Assembly: GCF_003667525.1 (NCBI RefSeq)
Contig: NZ_RCUW01000001.1
Coordinates: 372,001 to 436,000 of the forward strand
DNA: 64,000 nt
Source of the DNA: Mycetocola_B reblochoni
Lineage (GTDB): Bacteria; Actinomycetota; Actinomycetes; Actinomycetales; Microbacteriaceae
Direction of reading: 5' to 3'
Part shown: positions 25,329-33,569 of the stretch, piece by piece
Layout of the letters: every line of letters starts with the position of its first letter
Numbering within the stretch: the first letter of the stretch is position 1
Program-made: the position numbers and the translations under genes
Notes under the pieces: generated by a model
The model's input: only the letters and a program-made list of their open reading frames with translations
Databases searched by the model: none
What the model was told of the DNA's origin: nothing

Positions 25329-25910
25329 TCAGCGGACGCGGGCGCCGTCGAGCACGGTGTCCAGCACCGCGTCGTCGAGCGCGCCGTCCCTTCCCGTCAC
25401 GAGTGCGAGGACGAGCGCCCCCATCAGCAGCCGAACGGTCGCCGCGATGTCGAGCTCCGCGCGGAGCTCCCCGCTGGCGGCGCCGTCGGCGAGCACGGCG
25501 GCGAGCGCCTGCTCGATGGGCCCGCCGAGCTGGCGGTCGAGGCGCTCGGCCGCGTCCGGCTCGGAGAGGGCGGCGGTGGACAACGCCCGGAAGACGGCGC
25601 GGTGCCGGTCGTCGTCGAGCGCCGCACGGGTGCTCCGCCACCACTGACGGAGGTCGTCGGCCGCGTGGCCGGTCGACACAGGGAGGATCGCCGCCACCGG
25701 CAGGGCTCCCGCGAGCACGCACTCGGCGACGAGGGCGTGCTTGGAGGGCCACCAGCGGTACAGCGTCTGCTTGCCGACGCCGGCGCGTGCGGCGACCGCC
25801 GTCATCGTGAGCGCGTCGTAGCCGACCTCGTCGAGGATGCGCTCGGTCGCCTCGAGCGCGGACCGCATCGCGTCGATGCTCCGCGGGCGTCCCGGTCTGC
25901 GATCTGCCAT
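25329..25910 (-). CDS. TetR-family regulator
   Basis: A 193-residue repressor from ATG 25910 (a GTG at 25937 would add nine residues). The helix-turn-helix is at ~18-65 with MTAVAARAGVGKQTLYRWWPSK, the TetR_C_16-like branch whose recognition helix ends in YRWW. The rest is a helical effector domain. Upstream, between it and the divergent SDR gene, stands a 32-bp inverted repeat, almost certainly its operator. Targets are therefore its own gene, the MFS exporter downstream and the SDR. Confidence 0.88.
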   Translation of the reverse strand: MADRRPGRPRSIDAMRSALEATERILDEVGYDALTMTAVAARAGVGKQTLYRWWPSKHALVAECVLAGALPVAAILPVSTGHAADDLRQWWRSTRAALDDDRHRAVFRALSTAALSEPDAAERLDRQLGGPIEQALAAVLADGAASGELRAELDIAATVRLLMGALVLALVTGRDGALDDAVLDTVLDGARVR

Positions 25911-25960
25911 CGGGGCAACGCTACCAATCGACGGCACCCCGCCCCGTCACCGTGTATCGT

Positions 25961-25992
25961 CACTAATACGAGACGAACGTCTCGTATTAGTG
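25961..25992. promoter_or_regulatory. Perfect 15-bp-arm inverted repeat: TetR operator
   Basis: cactaatacgagacg, aa, cgtctcgtattagtg: both 15-bp arms match exactly around a 2-base centre. It lies between the divergent tetR and SDR starts. TAATAC/TATTAG inside the arms could be -10 elements, so a bound dimer would block transcription both ways. Confidence 0.8.
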
Positions 25993-26032
25993 CGCGGGCT
26001 CGCACCCGCCGTCAGGGAACAAAGGAGATCTC

Positions 26033-26866
26033 ATGAGCGACGTACTCGTCGTCATCGGCGTCGGAGGGATGGGGGAGACCATCGCGAGGCGACTCGCGCC
26101 CGGCAGGACCACCGTTCTCGCCGACTTCAACGAGACGCTGCTGGCCACGCTGGCCGAGAGCCTCACCGTCGACGGCTTCGACGTCGTCACCCAGCAGGTC
26201 GACGTCTCCTCCCGCGCGTCCGTCAGGGCGCTCGCGCAGACGGCCGCGACGCACGGCCCCGTCACCACCGTCGTCGACACGGCGGGGCTCTCCCCCGCGC
26301 AGGCCCCCATCGAGGCGATCCTGCGCGTCGACCTCGTCGGCGTCGCCCTCGTGCTGGAGGAGTTCGCCGAGGTGCTCGCCCCCGGCGCGGCCGGGGTGGT
26401 CATCTCGAGCTCGTCCGGCTACATCTCCCCCGGTTTCACGCCTGAGCAGGAGCAGCAGATCCGCACCACGCCTGCGGACGGGCTGCTCGCCCTCGACGCG
26501 TTCTCGCCCGAGGCGCTCGGCAGCCCCGGCATGGCCTACGGGAAGTCCAAGCGTGCCAACCGGCTCCAGGTGCAGGAGGCCAGCGCACTCTGGGGCGCGA
26601 AGGGCGCACGGGTCAACTCGGTCAGCCCCGGTGTCATCTCGACGGCGATGGGCAGACAGGAACTCGGGACCCCCTCCGGCGCGTTCATGCGCGCGATGGT
26701 GGAGAACTCAGGGACCGGCCGAATCGGCACGCCGAGCGACATCGCCGACGCGGTCACGTTCCTCGTCGGCCCGCAGGCCAGCTACATCACCGGCATCGAC
26801 CTCCTCGTCGACGGCGGAAACGTGGCGGCCGTCCAGACCGGTCGCGTCCCGCTCCCCGGTCGCTGA
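26033..26866 (+). CDS. Short-chain dehydrogenase/reductase
   Basis: A 277-residue SDR oxidoreductase. The nucleotide motif is atypical, VIGVGGMGETIARRL (~7-21) rather than TGxxxGIG, and the second half has the catalytic Ser in ISSSSGYISP with the YxxxK motif displaced into AYGKSKRAN (~165). ARVNSVSPGVISTAMG and the C-terminal YITGIDLLVDGG are standard. The insertion after the Ser (FTPEQEQQI) is typical of a subgroup induced with TetR regulators in response to electrophiles. A strong AAAGGAG lies 8 bases before the ATG. Repression through the 25961 operator is expected. Confidence 0.88.
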   Translation: MSDVLVVIGVGGMGETIARRLAPGRTTVLADFNETLLATLAESLTVDGFDVVTQQVDVSSRASVRALAQTAATHGPVTTVVDTAGLSPAQAPIEAILRVDLVGVALVLEEFAEVLAPGAAGVVISSSSGYISPGFTPEQEQQIRTTPADGLLALDAFSPEALGSPGMAYGKSKRANRLQVQEASALWGAKGARVNSVSPGVISTAMGRQELGTPSGAFMRAMVENSGTGRIGTPSDIADAVTFLVGPQASYITGIDLLVDGGNVAAVQTGRVPLPGR

Positions 26867-26945
26867 GAACGGGGCGGCCCCGATGCCCGCGCCCGGATCG
26901 CCCGCGCTCCCCGAACCGGTGGGGGCGATCCGGCGTCCCGCCCGC

Positions 26946-27530
26946 TCAGCCGAGCAGCCGTGCCGCCTGGGCCATCACCTCGGAGAGCGCGTCGTGCTCA
27001 CGGTCCAGCTCCGGCGCGACGGCCGCGGCGCGCCGGCCCGACACCAGGCGGTGTCCGACGAAACCGCCGAGCCAGCACAGCAGGCCCGCCGCGCCCAGGG
27101 CGATCGAGACGACGACCAGACCGGCGTCGAGGGTGAAGACCGACCCCGCGAGCAGGGCCGAGCCGACGATGCCGAAACCGATGGCGACGGCGAGCGCCCG
27201 AGCCCCGGTGGACCGGCTGAGCCGGTCGATGGACGCGAGCCTGGCCTCCGCCTTGCGCTGCAGCTCCGTCAGCAGCAGCCGGTTGCGGATGCCGCGGTCG
27301 CGCTTGATCCGCAGCGTCACGGAGCCGGGACGGATCGAGGGCGTGAGCGGGAGCGCGCGGACCGGGTCAGGGACCTCGACCCGCTCGACGGACCAGCCCA
27401 GGCCCCGGTAGACGTCCTGGTACAGCGGCTCGGCACCGCGCGGGGCCGTGACCGCGGAGTACTCGTACGCGACGAACGGCTGTGCGGCGCTCTCCGCGGT
27501 CGTTCCGGCAGTGGTGTTGTCGATGGTCAT
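26946..27530 (-). CDS. Hypothetical protein with two transmembrane segments
   Basis: A 194-residue protein. The first ~110 residues are soluble and include a basic region (TLRIKRDRGIRNRLLLTELQRKAEARLASIDRL); then two hydrophobic segments (ALAVAIGFGIVGSALLAGSVF and AGLVVVSIALGAAGLLCWLGGFVG) and a charged C-terminal helix. I do not recognise a family. ATG 27530 has GAGGAGG about 7 bases upstream. It is divergent from the histidine-kinase operon across a 301-bp gap and might be one of its targets; that is only positional inference. Confidence 0.65.
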   Translation of the reverse strand: MTIDNTTAGTTAESAAQPFVAYEYSAVTAPRGAEPLYQDVYRGLGWSVERVEVPDPVRALPLTPSIRPGSVTLRIKRDRGIRNRLLLTELQRKAEARLASIDRLSRSTGARALAVAIGFGIVGSALLAGSVFTLDAGLVVVSIALGAAGLLCWLGGFVGHRLVSGRRAAAVAPELDREHDALSEVMAQAARLLG

Positions 27531-27831
27531 GGGGTGTCCTCCTCGAGATCGCCCGGTCCGTCCGGGCTCCGCATCCCCGCCCGCCGCGTCCGCGACGGCC
27601 CGGTCGTGCGGGCTGATGCGATCCATCCTCGTGACGGCGCGGACCGTGCGCGTGGTCCCGCCGACGCGGGCGGCGTACTGCATCGGGAGTATCCCCGGGC
27701 CGTGACCGGCGCGCCGGTCGCCGGCCGAGGAGGATGGCACGCACCATCGTGACGATGACGAACTCCAGGGAACAGGACAGCCGCGCGCGCGGCACCACCG
27801 GCGCGCCCGCCGTCCGCCGCGGGGGGCGACG
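27531..27831. other. 301-bp divergent intergenic region with a possible leader ORF
   Basis: Contains the promoters for the membrane protein (minus) and the two-component operon (plus). A 33-codon frame from ATG 27734 ends at 27835 and overlaps the kinase ATG as ATGA, which would couple translation, but GAGGAGG touches its ATG with no spacing and the peptide is Arg-rich. I see no other structure. Confidence 0.35.
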
Positions 27832-29052
27832 ATGACCGCCGCGCCGGCGCGGCCGCCCGCCTGGGAGCGACTGCCCCGGGTGCTGACCCGCACGGTGCTG
27901 GCCATCATCGCCGTGTCCCTCATCGTCAGCGTCGCCACCACGGCCGCCGCGCAGGGCCCGCCGCTGGCCTACCTCGCGACGGGGCTGTCCGCCGCAGGGA
28001 CGGCGCTCTCCCTGTCGCGTCCGATCCCCGGTCTCGTCCTCGTCGCCGCGGCCGCCCCCGTGGCCGTGCTCGCCGGAACCGAGTCGACGGGGTTCTGGTC
28101 GATAGCCTGCTTCGCGGTCTTCATCGTCGTGCTCCGCGGCTGCTCCCCGCTCGCCGGTGGCGTGATCGTCACCGTGTCCAACTTCGCCTCCGCCGCGTGG
28201 GGGGTCGGCACGGTCGACGTGAACGTCAACGCGAGCGCCTCCGTCGCCGCCTTCGCCGCGCTCGTCGCCACGGCAGGGGCCAGCGCGATCAGGGGCAACC
28301 TGCGCTACCGCCAGGTCGCGGACGCGCGACTGCGTGACGCCGAGGCGTCCAGGACGACCGCCGTCCAGCGGGGCGTCGCCGAGGAGCGCCTGCGCATCGC
28401 GCGCGAGCTGCACGACTCGGTCGGCCACGAGGTCGCCGTCGCCAGCATGCACCTGGGTGCCGCCGAGGTGGCCCTGCCCGGGGACGCCGAGCGGTCGCTC
28501 GAGCATCTGCGGGCCACCCGAGCCTCGCTCCAGGCGGTCCTCGCGGAGACGCAGCACATCCTGGCGATCCTCCGCGTGGGCGACGAGCAGCACGCCCCCG
28601 GCCGTGCGCCCCGCTCCCTCGACGACCTCGTGGCCGCCTCGCGCGAGGCCGGGATGGACATCGACTGGCGGGTGGAGGGGGACGCCACACCCCTCGCTCC
28701 GGAGAGCGCGGCCGCGCTGTACCGGATCGTCCAGGAGGGCCTGACGAACGCGGCGAAGCACGGCAGGGGGACGATCTCGCTCGCGGTCGGCTACGCCCCC
28801 GACGGCGTCGAGGTGCAGCTCGTGAACGTGCGCGCGGCGCCCGGAGGGCCCGGGGGTGCCGGGCTCGGCGTTCCCGGCGGCAAAGGTCTCGTCGGCCTGC
28901 AGGAGCGCGCCCAGTCCGTCGGCGGGACGCTCCGGACGCGCGCAGACGAGCGCCTGTTCTGGCTGACCGCGACCGTGCCGCCTGACCCCCGACGCCCCCC
29001 GGACGCCGCCCACGACCCGACGGCCCCCCGGCCCACGAAGGAGACCCCGTGA
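27832..29052 (+). CDS. Two-component sensor histidine kinase, HisKA_3 (NarX/LiaS type)
   Basis: A 406-residue membrane kinase. Residues ~18-165 contain four to five hydrophobic helices with only short outside loops, an intramembrane-sensing arrangement. The HisKA_3 domain follows with the phosphorylated His194 in ARELHDSVGHEVAVASMH; the ATPase part has the N-box IVQEGLTNAAKHG and the G-box GKGLVGLQERAQSVGG. The C-terminal ~20 residues are proline-rich. Overlaps its response-regulator gene by 4 bases (GTGA). The signal is unknown; intramembrane kinases of this type often sense cell-envelope stress or antibiotics. Confidence 0.92.
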   Translation: MTAAPARPPAWERLPRVLTRTVLAIIAVSLIVSVATTAAAQGPPLAYLATGLSAAGTALSLSRPIPGLVLVAAAAPVAVLAGTESTGFWSIACFAVFIVVLRGCSPLAGGVIVTVSNFASAAWGVGTVDVNVNASASVAAFAALVATAGASAIRGNLRYRQVADARLRDAEASRTTAVQRGVAEERLRIARELHDSVGHEVAVASMHLGAAEVALPGDAERSLEHLRATRASLQAVLAETQHILAILRVGDEQHAPGRAPRSLDDLVAASREAGMDIDWRVEGDATPLAPESAAALYRIVQEGLTNAAKHGRGTISLAVGYAPDGVEVQLVNVRAAPGGPGGAGLGVPGGKGLVGLQERAQSVGGTLRTRADERLFWLTATVPPDPRRPPDAAHDPTAPRPTKETP

Positions 29053-29708
29053 CACGAGTGATGATCGTCGACGACCAGGAGATGATCCGTGCCGGGCTGC
29101 GCGTGATCCTCGAAGCCCACGCCCGCATCGAGGTCGTCGCCGACGCGGCCGACGGCCGGGCCGCGCTGCGCACGCTCGAGGGCACCGCGGTGGACGTCGT
29201 CCTCATGGACCTGAACATGCCGGGGATGGACGGCGTCGAGACGACCAGGCGCATCCGGTCCGCGCACGGGGAGGGAACACCCCGGGTGCTGGTCCTGACG
29301 ACCTTCGACCAGGACGAGAACGTCCTGGCTGCGCTGCGAGCGGGGGCCGACGGCTTCCTCGGCAAGGGCGCGGGCCCCGCGGAGCTCACGGAGGGAGTCC
29401 TCGCGGTCGCGGAGGGGGGACACGCCCTGTCGCCGAACGCGGTCGGGGCGCTCGTCGGAACGGTGGCGCAGACGCCGGTGAGCTCGCCCGACCCCGAGAC
29501 CGAGCGGCTGTTCGAGCAGCTCACCCGCCGGGAGCTGGAGATCGTACGGCTGATCGTCAGGGGCATGGACAACGCGGAGATCGGGCGCGAGGTCTTCATC
29601 TCCCCATACACCGCGAAGACGCACGCCAACCGGGCGATGATGAAGGTCGGCGCCCGCGACCGCGCCCACCTGGTCTCCCTCGCCGTTCAGGCCGGGCTGC
29701 TGCCCTGA
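29049..29708 (+). CDS. NarL/LuxR-type response regulator
   Basis: A 219-residue regulator starting with GTG inside the kinase stop codon. Receiver domain ~1-120 with acidic pocket IVDDQEM, phospho-acceptor Asp54 in LMDLNMPGMDGV, the switch Thr in VLTTFDQDE and Lys in LGKGAGP. The C-terminal LuxR helix-turn-helix (~150-215) includes LTRRELEIVRLIVRGMDNAEI and SPYTAKTHANRAM. Forms a pair with the kinase upstream. Candidate targets are the divergent membrane protein and the small membrane-protein genes downstream. Confidence 0.93.
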   Translation: MTRVMIVDDQEMIRAGLRVILEAHARIEVVADAADGRAALRTLEGTAVDVVLMDLNMPGMDGVETTRRIRSAHGEGTPRVLVLTTFDQDENVLAALRAGADGFLGKGAGPAELTEGVLAVAEGGHALSPNAVGALVGTVAQTPVSSPDPETERLFEQLTRRELEIVRLIVRGMDNAEIGREVFISPYTAKTHANRAMMKVGARDRAHLVSLAVQAGLLP

Positions 29709-29865
29709 TCTCGCCGGGCGGCTCGGGCCGGGCTCACGCCCCGACGTCGTCCAACGGCGGTACACGGTGCGCTCCCCCTGGACGACGCCCGCGGCTCGGC
29801 GCGCCACGAGACTGACGGGGACCGAGACAGCAGCCGCGGATCGCGGCCGAGACAGGGAGATCATC

Positions 29866-29955
29866 ATGAACACACGCATCGTCGTCGCCGGGGCCGGGGC
29901 GCTTCTGGCCGCACTCGCCGTCGCAGGGGTCGTCGTGGCACGCAGGGCACGGTGA
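29866..29955 (+). CDS. Small single-span membrane protein (29 aa)
   Basis: ATG 29866 preceded by AGGGAGA at 7 bases opens a 29-codon frame: MNTRIVVAGAGALLAALAV, then a short hydrophobic run and the basic end ARRAR. It is a single transmembrane helix with a positively charged C-terminus. A perfect 21-bp stem-loop follows 8 bases after the stop, supporting a real short transcript. No known family; lies 157 bp downstream of the two-component system. Confidence 0.55.
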   Translation: MNTRIVVAGAGALLAALAVAGVVVARRAR

Positions 29956-29963
29956 CCGATCGA

Positions 29964-30018
29964 CAGCACCGGACGGCCCGCCCCACCGCACCCGCGCGGG
30001 GCGGGCCGTCCGGTGCTG
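29964..30018 (+). terminator. Perfect 21-bp stem-loop terminator
   Basis: Left arm 29964-29984 and right arm 29998-30018 are exact reverse complements (CAGCACCGGACGGCCCGCCCC and partner) around a 13-base loop. It follows the 29-aa gene and should end its transcript. No U-tract, but the stem is the strongest in the window. Confidence 0.75.
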
Positions 30019-30080
30019 GGGCACCGGTCCCGCGGCCCCCGGCGGTGCCCGGCGCTGAGGTGCGCTGGCGCGGGAACCGA

Positions 30081-31004
30081 ATGATGGCCGCCTTGCGGGA
30101 CACCGGGAGGAGGAACGTGTACTTCTCGGCCGCGGCGATCCCGGGCCACGTGGCGATGGCGGGCTGGAAGGGCAGCCTGCTCCTGGTCAGCCCCTCGCTG
30201 TTCGTCCTCGCCAACGCCGTGTTCACGCTCGGCCTGGCCGGGGCGAAGACGCTCATCGTCGTCGCCGATCGCCGGGGGCGTGCCGGCTCGCGGCGCAGTG
30301 CCCGCACCGCCTATCGCACGGGGGGAGCACTGCTGCTCGTGCTCGCCCTCGCCTACACGGCCGGGTGCCTGCCCTACCTGCTCGGCGCCGAGCGGACCGG
30401 CGACTACGACCGACCGGTCGCGCTGGCCATCGCGACGCTCGCCTTCGCCGAGCTCGGTCTCTCGATCCACGGCCTGGTGTCCTCCCGTCGACGCGGGGAC
30501 CTGCTGATGGAGCTGAACAAGCTCGGCAACCTGTCGGCCTCGCTCGTCCTGCTCGTGCTCACGCAGACAGCGCTGCTGTCGATGACGGACGAGCGCGACC
30601 TCAGCTTCTACAACGGCCTCTGCGGCGCGATCATGGGCGCGCTCGTGGCGCTCATCGCCACGTTCATGCTCCTGCGCCCGATCAGGGACGACGCCCACCC
30701 TCCTACCGCGGACGCGGTACCCGCCGCACGCCGCGGGGACGACGTCCTCCGTCCGAGGCGCGACGATGCTGGAGGAACACGGAACGACACGGAGGAGGCC
30801 CCCGACCATGACCGGTTTCACGGCGCACGGCAGACCTCGCACGGACGGGCACTGGCGATCCCGGATCACGACCTCGGCGATCGTGCTGGCGATCGGGGCT
30901 CTGCCGACACTGATCGGCCTGGGGGCGCTGGCCCTGCTCGGCGCCCTGTGAGCCGGAGGGCGCGGGCTGACGGGCCTCAGCGGGCGTCGAGCGAACGCAG
31001 GTAG
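30081..31004 (+). CDS. Uncharacterised multi-span membrane protein
   Basis: From ATG 30081 the frame encodes 307 residues with about six transmembrane helices between ~25 and 205 (for example LFVLANAVFTLGLAGAKTLIVV, GGALLLVLALAYTAGCLPYLLG, LGNLSASLVLLVLTQTALLSM). The frame is open upstream to GTG 29952, but that stretch is the terminator hairpin, so I start at 30081. No family recognised. After ~215 the product becomes a charged, low-complexity tail that runs through the small gene at 30808-30951 in another frame; the natural stop may have been lost by an indel. Confidence 0.6.
   Translation: MMAALRDTGRRNVYFSAAAIPGHVAMAGWKGSLLLVSPSLFVLANAVFTLGLAGAKTLIVVADRRGRAGSRRSARTAYRTGGALLLVLALAYTAGCLPYLLGAERTGDYDRPVALAIATLAFAELGLSIHGLVSSRRRGDLLMELNKLGNLSASLVLLVLTQTALLSMTDERDLSFYNGLCGAIMGALVALIATFMLLRPIRDDAHPPTADAVPAARRGDDVLRPRRDDAGGTRNDTEEAPDHDRFHGARQTSHGRALAIPDHDLGDRAGDRGSADTDRPGGAGPARRPVSRRARADGPQRASSERR
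30808..30951 (+). CDS. Small single-span membrane protein (47 aa)
   Basis: ATG 30808 has GGAGGAGG about 8 bases upstream and encodes 47 residues: a polar N-terminus (MTGFTAHGRPRTDGHWRSR) and one strong hydrophobic helix ITTSAIVLAIGALPTLIGLG continuing to the end. It overlaps the 3' part of the larger membrane-protein frame, which reads as random basic sequence here, so this frame looks like the real one. Function unknown. Confidence 0.5.
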   Translation: MTGFTAHGRPRTDGHWRSRITTSAIVLAIGALPTLIGLGALALLGAL

Positions 31005-31525
31005 CGGTACCGGACGACAATCTGGACGACCCGCAGGAGCGGATAGGCCGCCCGCCATGGCCCGCTCGGTGCGGCCCGCGTCAGCGAGCGGACGGTGAGC
31101 ACGACCCCGCCGTCCGAGCGCTGCAGCACGAATGCCTCCTCCCCGCTGACGGGGTGTCCCGGTCGCGTCCGGTACGCGAAGCCGACCCTGTCCTCGCGGT
31201 CGACGACCTCGACGATCTCGACGGGCTCGACCACCCGCGCCCCCGGCACGCGTGCGATCACATCGAGCCGTTGCCCCGGGGCGACCGGACGGGCCGGACG
31301 CACCGCGAAGCCGCTGCGTGTCTTGACCGCCCAGCCGAGAAGCAGGCGGCGCAGCTCCGACCAGTCGGCGTCGGTGACGGGAGCCTCCGCGGGGGAGCCG
31401 CCGAGGCGCACCCGGCGGGAGAGCTCCGAGCGGCGGTACCCCGACGCCGAGGGCGTCCAGGACGCGTCGCCCGGCCGGGTCTCCGCGGGCGCGGCACCGC
31501 GCGTGCCGGACGGGGGAGCTTTCAT
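30977..31525 (-). CDS. DUF1990 family protein
   Basis: A 182-residue protein of DUF1990, a family related to the START/polyketide-cyclase fold and common in actinobacteria and plants. Recognised from GYRRSELSRRVRLG, the middle block LLGWAVKTRSGFAV and the hallmark FAYRTRPGHPVSGEEAFVLQ followed by VVLTVRSLTRAA. Ligand and function are not known. It is convergent with the membrane-protein genes and divergent from the SDR gene. Confidence 0.82.
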   Translation of the reverse strand: MKAPPSGTRGAAPAETRPGDASWTPSASGYRRSELSRRVRLGGSPAEAPVTDADWSELRRLLLGWAVKTRSGFAVRPARPVAPGQRLDVIARVPGARVVEPVEIVEVVDREDRVGFAYRTRPGHPVSGEEAFVLQRSDGGVVLTVRSLTRAAPSGPWRAAYPLLRVVQIVVRYRYLRSLDAR

Positions 31526-31655
31526 GGCGCGATGCTACCGCGGGTCCTCTTGCCCGAGGACGCCGAACGCGTCAGGCTCGACGGAGGGCGGCGCGGAGTG
31601 CGGCGCCGATGGCAGCCAGCCGCACGGCCGGGTGGGCGCCCGAAAGGAGGCCGGC

Positions 31656-32477
31656 ATGAGCGGCAGGGTCATCGTCATCACCGGGGCGAGTGACGGGATC
31701 GGCGCCAGCGCGGCGCGGCAGCTCGCCGAGCGCGGGCACACGATCGTCGTCGTCGGCCGCTCGGCCGAGAAGACCGCGGCCGTCGCCGAGCGGATCGGCG
31801 CGGAGCACCACCTCGCCGACTTCGCCGAGCTGTCCTCGGTGCGCGCCCTGGCGGCCGAGCTCCTCGCCGCGCACGGGCGCATCGACGTCCTCGCCAACAA
31901 CGCGGGGGGAATCTTCGGCAGCGAGCGCCGGACCACCGTCGACGGCCACGAGCAGACCTTCCAGGTGAACTACCTGGCCCCCTTCCTGCTCACCCGGCTG
32001 CTCACCGAGCGACTGCTCGCCTCGCAGGGCAGGGTCATCAGCACCTCGAGCATCGCCAACCGGCTGTTCGGCCGCCTCGACATCGACGACCTGGACGCCG
32101 AGCACGGCTACTCCGCGCAGAAGGCCTACGGTGACGCGAAGCTCGCCCAGATCCTGTTCACCAGGGAGCTGCACCGCAGGTACCACGACCGCGGCCTCAG
32201 CGCCGTGGCGTTCCACCCCGGCGTCATCGCGACCGGCTTCGCCTCGGACCGGAGCACCCCCCTGCACCTGCTCTACCAGACACCGCTGAAGCACCTGTTC
32301 CTTCGCTCCCCCGACCACGGGGCACGCACCCTCGTGCGGCTGGCGGACGCGGCGGAGGTGCCGAGCGGCGAGTACCTCAGCGGCCGACGCCGCGGGGCGC
32401 TCAACCCGCAGGCGGAGGACGCCGAGTTGGCCAGGGCGCTCTGGGACCGGACGGAGCGGATGCTCGCCGGCGACTGA
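31656..32477 (+). CDS. Short-chain dehydrogenase/reductase (retinol dehydrogenase-like)
   Basis: A 273-residue classical SDR. NAD(P)-binding TGASDGIG (~9-16), NNAGGIFG (~79), catalytic Ser in STSSIANRLFG and YxxxK in AYGDAKLAQ (~160). The C-terminal region without a VDGG ending and the substrate loop TGFASDRSTPLHLL place it near the WW-oxidoreductase/retinol-dehydrogenase-like SDRs acting on lipophilic carbonyls. ATG 31656 has AAAGGAGG at ideal distance; the open frame upstream is not conserved-looking. Encoded alone. Confidence 0.88.
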   Translation: MSGRVIVITGASDGIGASAARQLAERGHTIVVVGRSAEKTAAVAERIGAEHHLADFAELSSVRALAAELLAAHGRIDVLANNAGGIFGSERRTTVDGHEQTFQVNYLAPFLLTRLLTERLLASQGRVISTSSIANRLFGRLDIDDLDAEHGYSAQKAYGDAKLAQILFTRELHRRYHDRGLSAVAFHPGVIATGFASDRSTPLHLLYQTPLKHLFLRSPDHGARTLVRLADAAEVPSGEYLSGRRRGALNPQAEDAELARALWDRTERMLAGD

Positions 32478-32512
32478 GGCGGCCGAAGCGGCCGATGTGG
32501 CCGAGGCGGCCG
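32477..32512. repeat. Four-copy 9-bp tandem repeat between convergent genes
   Basis: Units aggcggccg, aagcggccg, atgtggccg, aggcggccg begin at the last base of the SDR stop codon and fill most of the 46-bp gap before the stop of the siderophore-interacting gene. Confidence 0.8.
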
Positions 32513-32523
32513 AGGGCGTCGGC

Positions 32524-33468
32524 CTACTCCTGCCGCTCGGACACTCCCGCACGCCAGTAGCCCATGAAGGCGACGCGTTTGCGGTCGACGCCGTTGGCCG
32601 TCACCAGCATGCGGCGCAGCGTCTTCACCGTCGCCGCCTCCCCCGCCATCCAGGCGTAGAACTCGCCGTCGGAGCCCTCGGGGCTGTCCCACAGCAGCTC
32701 GACGTCGACGTCCACGTCGGCCAGCTCCTGCGGACGCGGCGCGGCCGCGCGGGCCAGGAGCTCGGCCGAGCGCGCGCACCACTGCCCCATGGCCGCCACG
32801 AGCGGCGCGCCGTGCTCGGCCCCGTCGCGGGGGAGCCAGCGCAGGCGCACGCCTTCCGCGGCGTCGATGGGGATCGCGTCCGCGGAGGTCGGCACCTCCA
32901 GCAGCACGTCGACGTCGTACTCGGGCCCGAGCGACTCAAGGATCGAGCCGATCGCGGGGACGGCCGTCTCGTCGCCCGCGAGCAGGACGCGCCGGGCAGG
33001 GCCGGGGTGCCAGTCGATGCCGAGGGCCGAGCCCTCGCTGCGCTGGTCGGGCCCGACGATGACGAGCTCGGCACCAGGGGCGGCCGCCTCCGCCCACGCC
33101 CCGGCCGGACCGGCGCCCGGGTGGACGACGAAGTCGATGACGAGCCGCCGCGCGACCGGGTCGATGCGACGCACGGTGTAGGTGCGCAGCGGGCTGCGCC
33201 GCTCGGTCGGGATGTCGCGCCAGATCTGGTACCAGCCGCCCTCCGTGATGGCCGCCTCGTCGCGCTGCCCGATGTCGCTGATCGTGCCGTCGGGGCCGGG
33301 GAGGATGAGCTTGATGCGCTGGTCGAGCCCGGAGGTGCCGAAGTGCTCGAACTCCGCGCAGCCGAAGGTCACGCGGACGAAGGACGGGCTCAGCCGGACG
33401 GCGTCGGTGACGACCGCGCAGTACGGGCGGTAGGCGGGCCGTGCGGGGGCTGTCGCGGGAGAGGGCAC
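32524..33468 (-). CDS. Siderophore-interacting protein (NAD(P)H-dependent ferric-siderophore reductase)
   Basis: A 314-residue cytoplasmic flavoprotein of the ViuB/YqjH family that reduces imported ferric siderophores to free the iron. FAD-binding half: YCAVVTDAVRLSPSFVRVTF and PLRTYTVRRID (the RxYS/T motif); then DFVVHPGAGPAGAWAEAAAPG; the NAD(P)H half has LLAGDETAVPAIGSIL and the family end FYAWMAGEAATVKTLRRML. GTG 33468 start. No transporter or siderophore genes adjoin it. Possible iron control is not visible as a clear DtxR box. Confidence 0.9.
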   Translation of the reverse strand: MPSPATAPARPAYRPYCAVVTDAVRLSPSFVRVTFGCAEFEHFGTSGLDQRIKLILPGPDGTISDIGQRDEAAITEGGWYQIWRDIPTERRSPLRTYTVRRIDPVARRLVIDFVVHPGAGPAGAWAEAAAPGAELVIVGPDQRSEGSALGIDWHPGPARRVLLAGDETAVPAIGSILESLGPEYDVDVLLEVPTSADAIPIDAAEGVRLRWLPRDGAEHGAPLVAAMGQWCARSAELLARAAAPRPQELADVDVDVELLWDSPEGSDGEFYAWMAGEAATVKTLRRMLVTANGVDRKRVAFMGYWRAGVSERQE

Positions 33469-33509
33469 GGGGTTAGCGTACCCTCACCCGACGCTGCCGC
33501 GCGGGTCCA

Positions 33510-33515
33510 TAGGAT
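33510..33515 (+). promoter_or_regulatory. Candidate -10 box of the HSP90-TPR operon
   Basis: TAGGAT in the context TCCATAGGATGGG, 54 bp upstream of the GTG of the HSP90-like gene. A matching -35 is not evident. Confidence 0.3.
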
Positions 33516-33569
33516 GGGTGGGGCGCCGAACCGTCACCGGACGCCGACGCCCCGAGCAGAAAGGCCCCC

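Noticed and set aside
27734..27835. Leader peptide gene of the histidine-kinase operon
   Set aside because: Its stop overlaps the kinase start, but the AGGAGG abuts the ATG with no spacing and the peptide is an Arg-rich chance-like sequence; kept only as a note.
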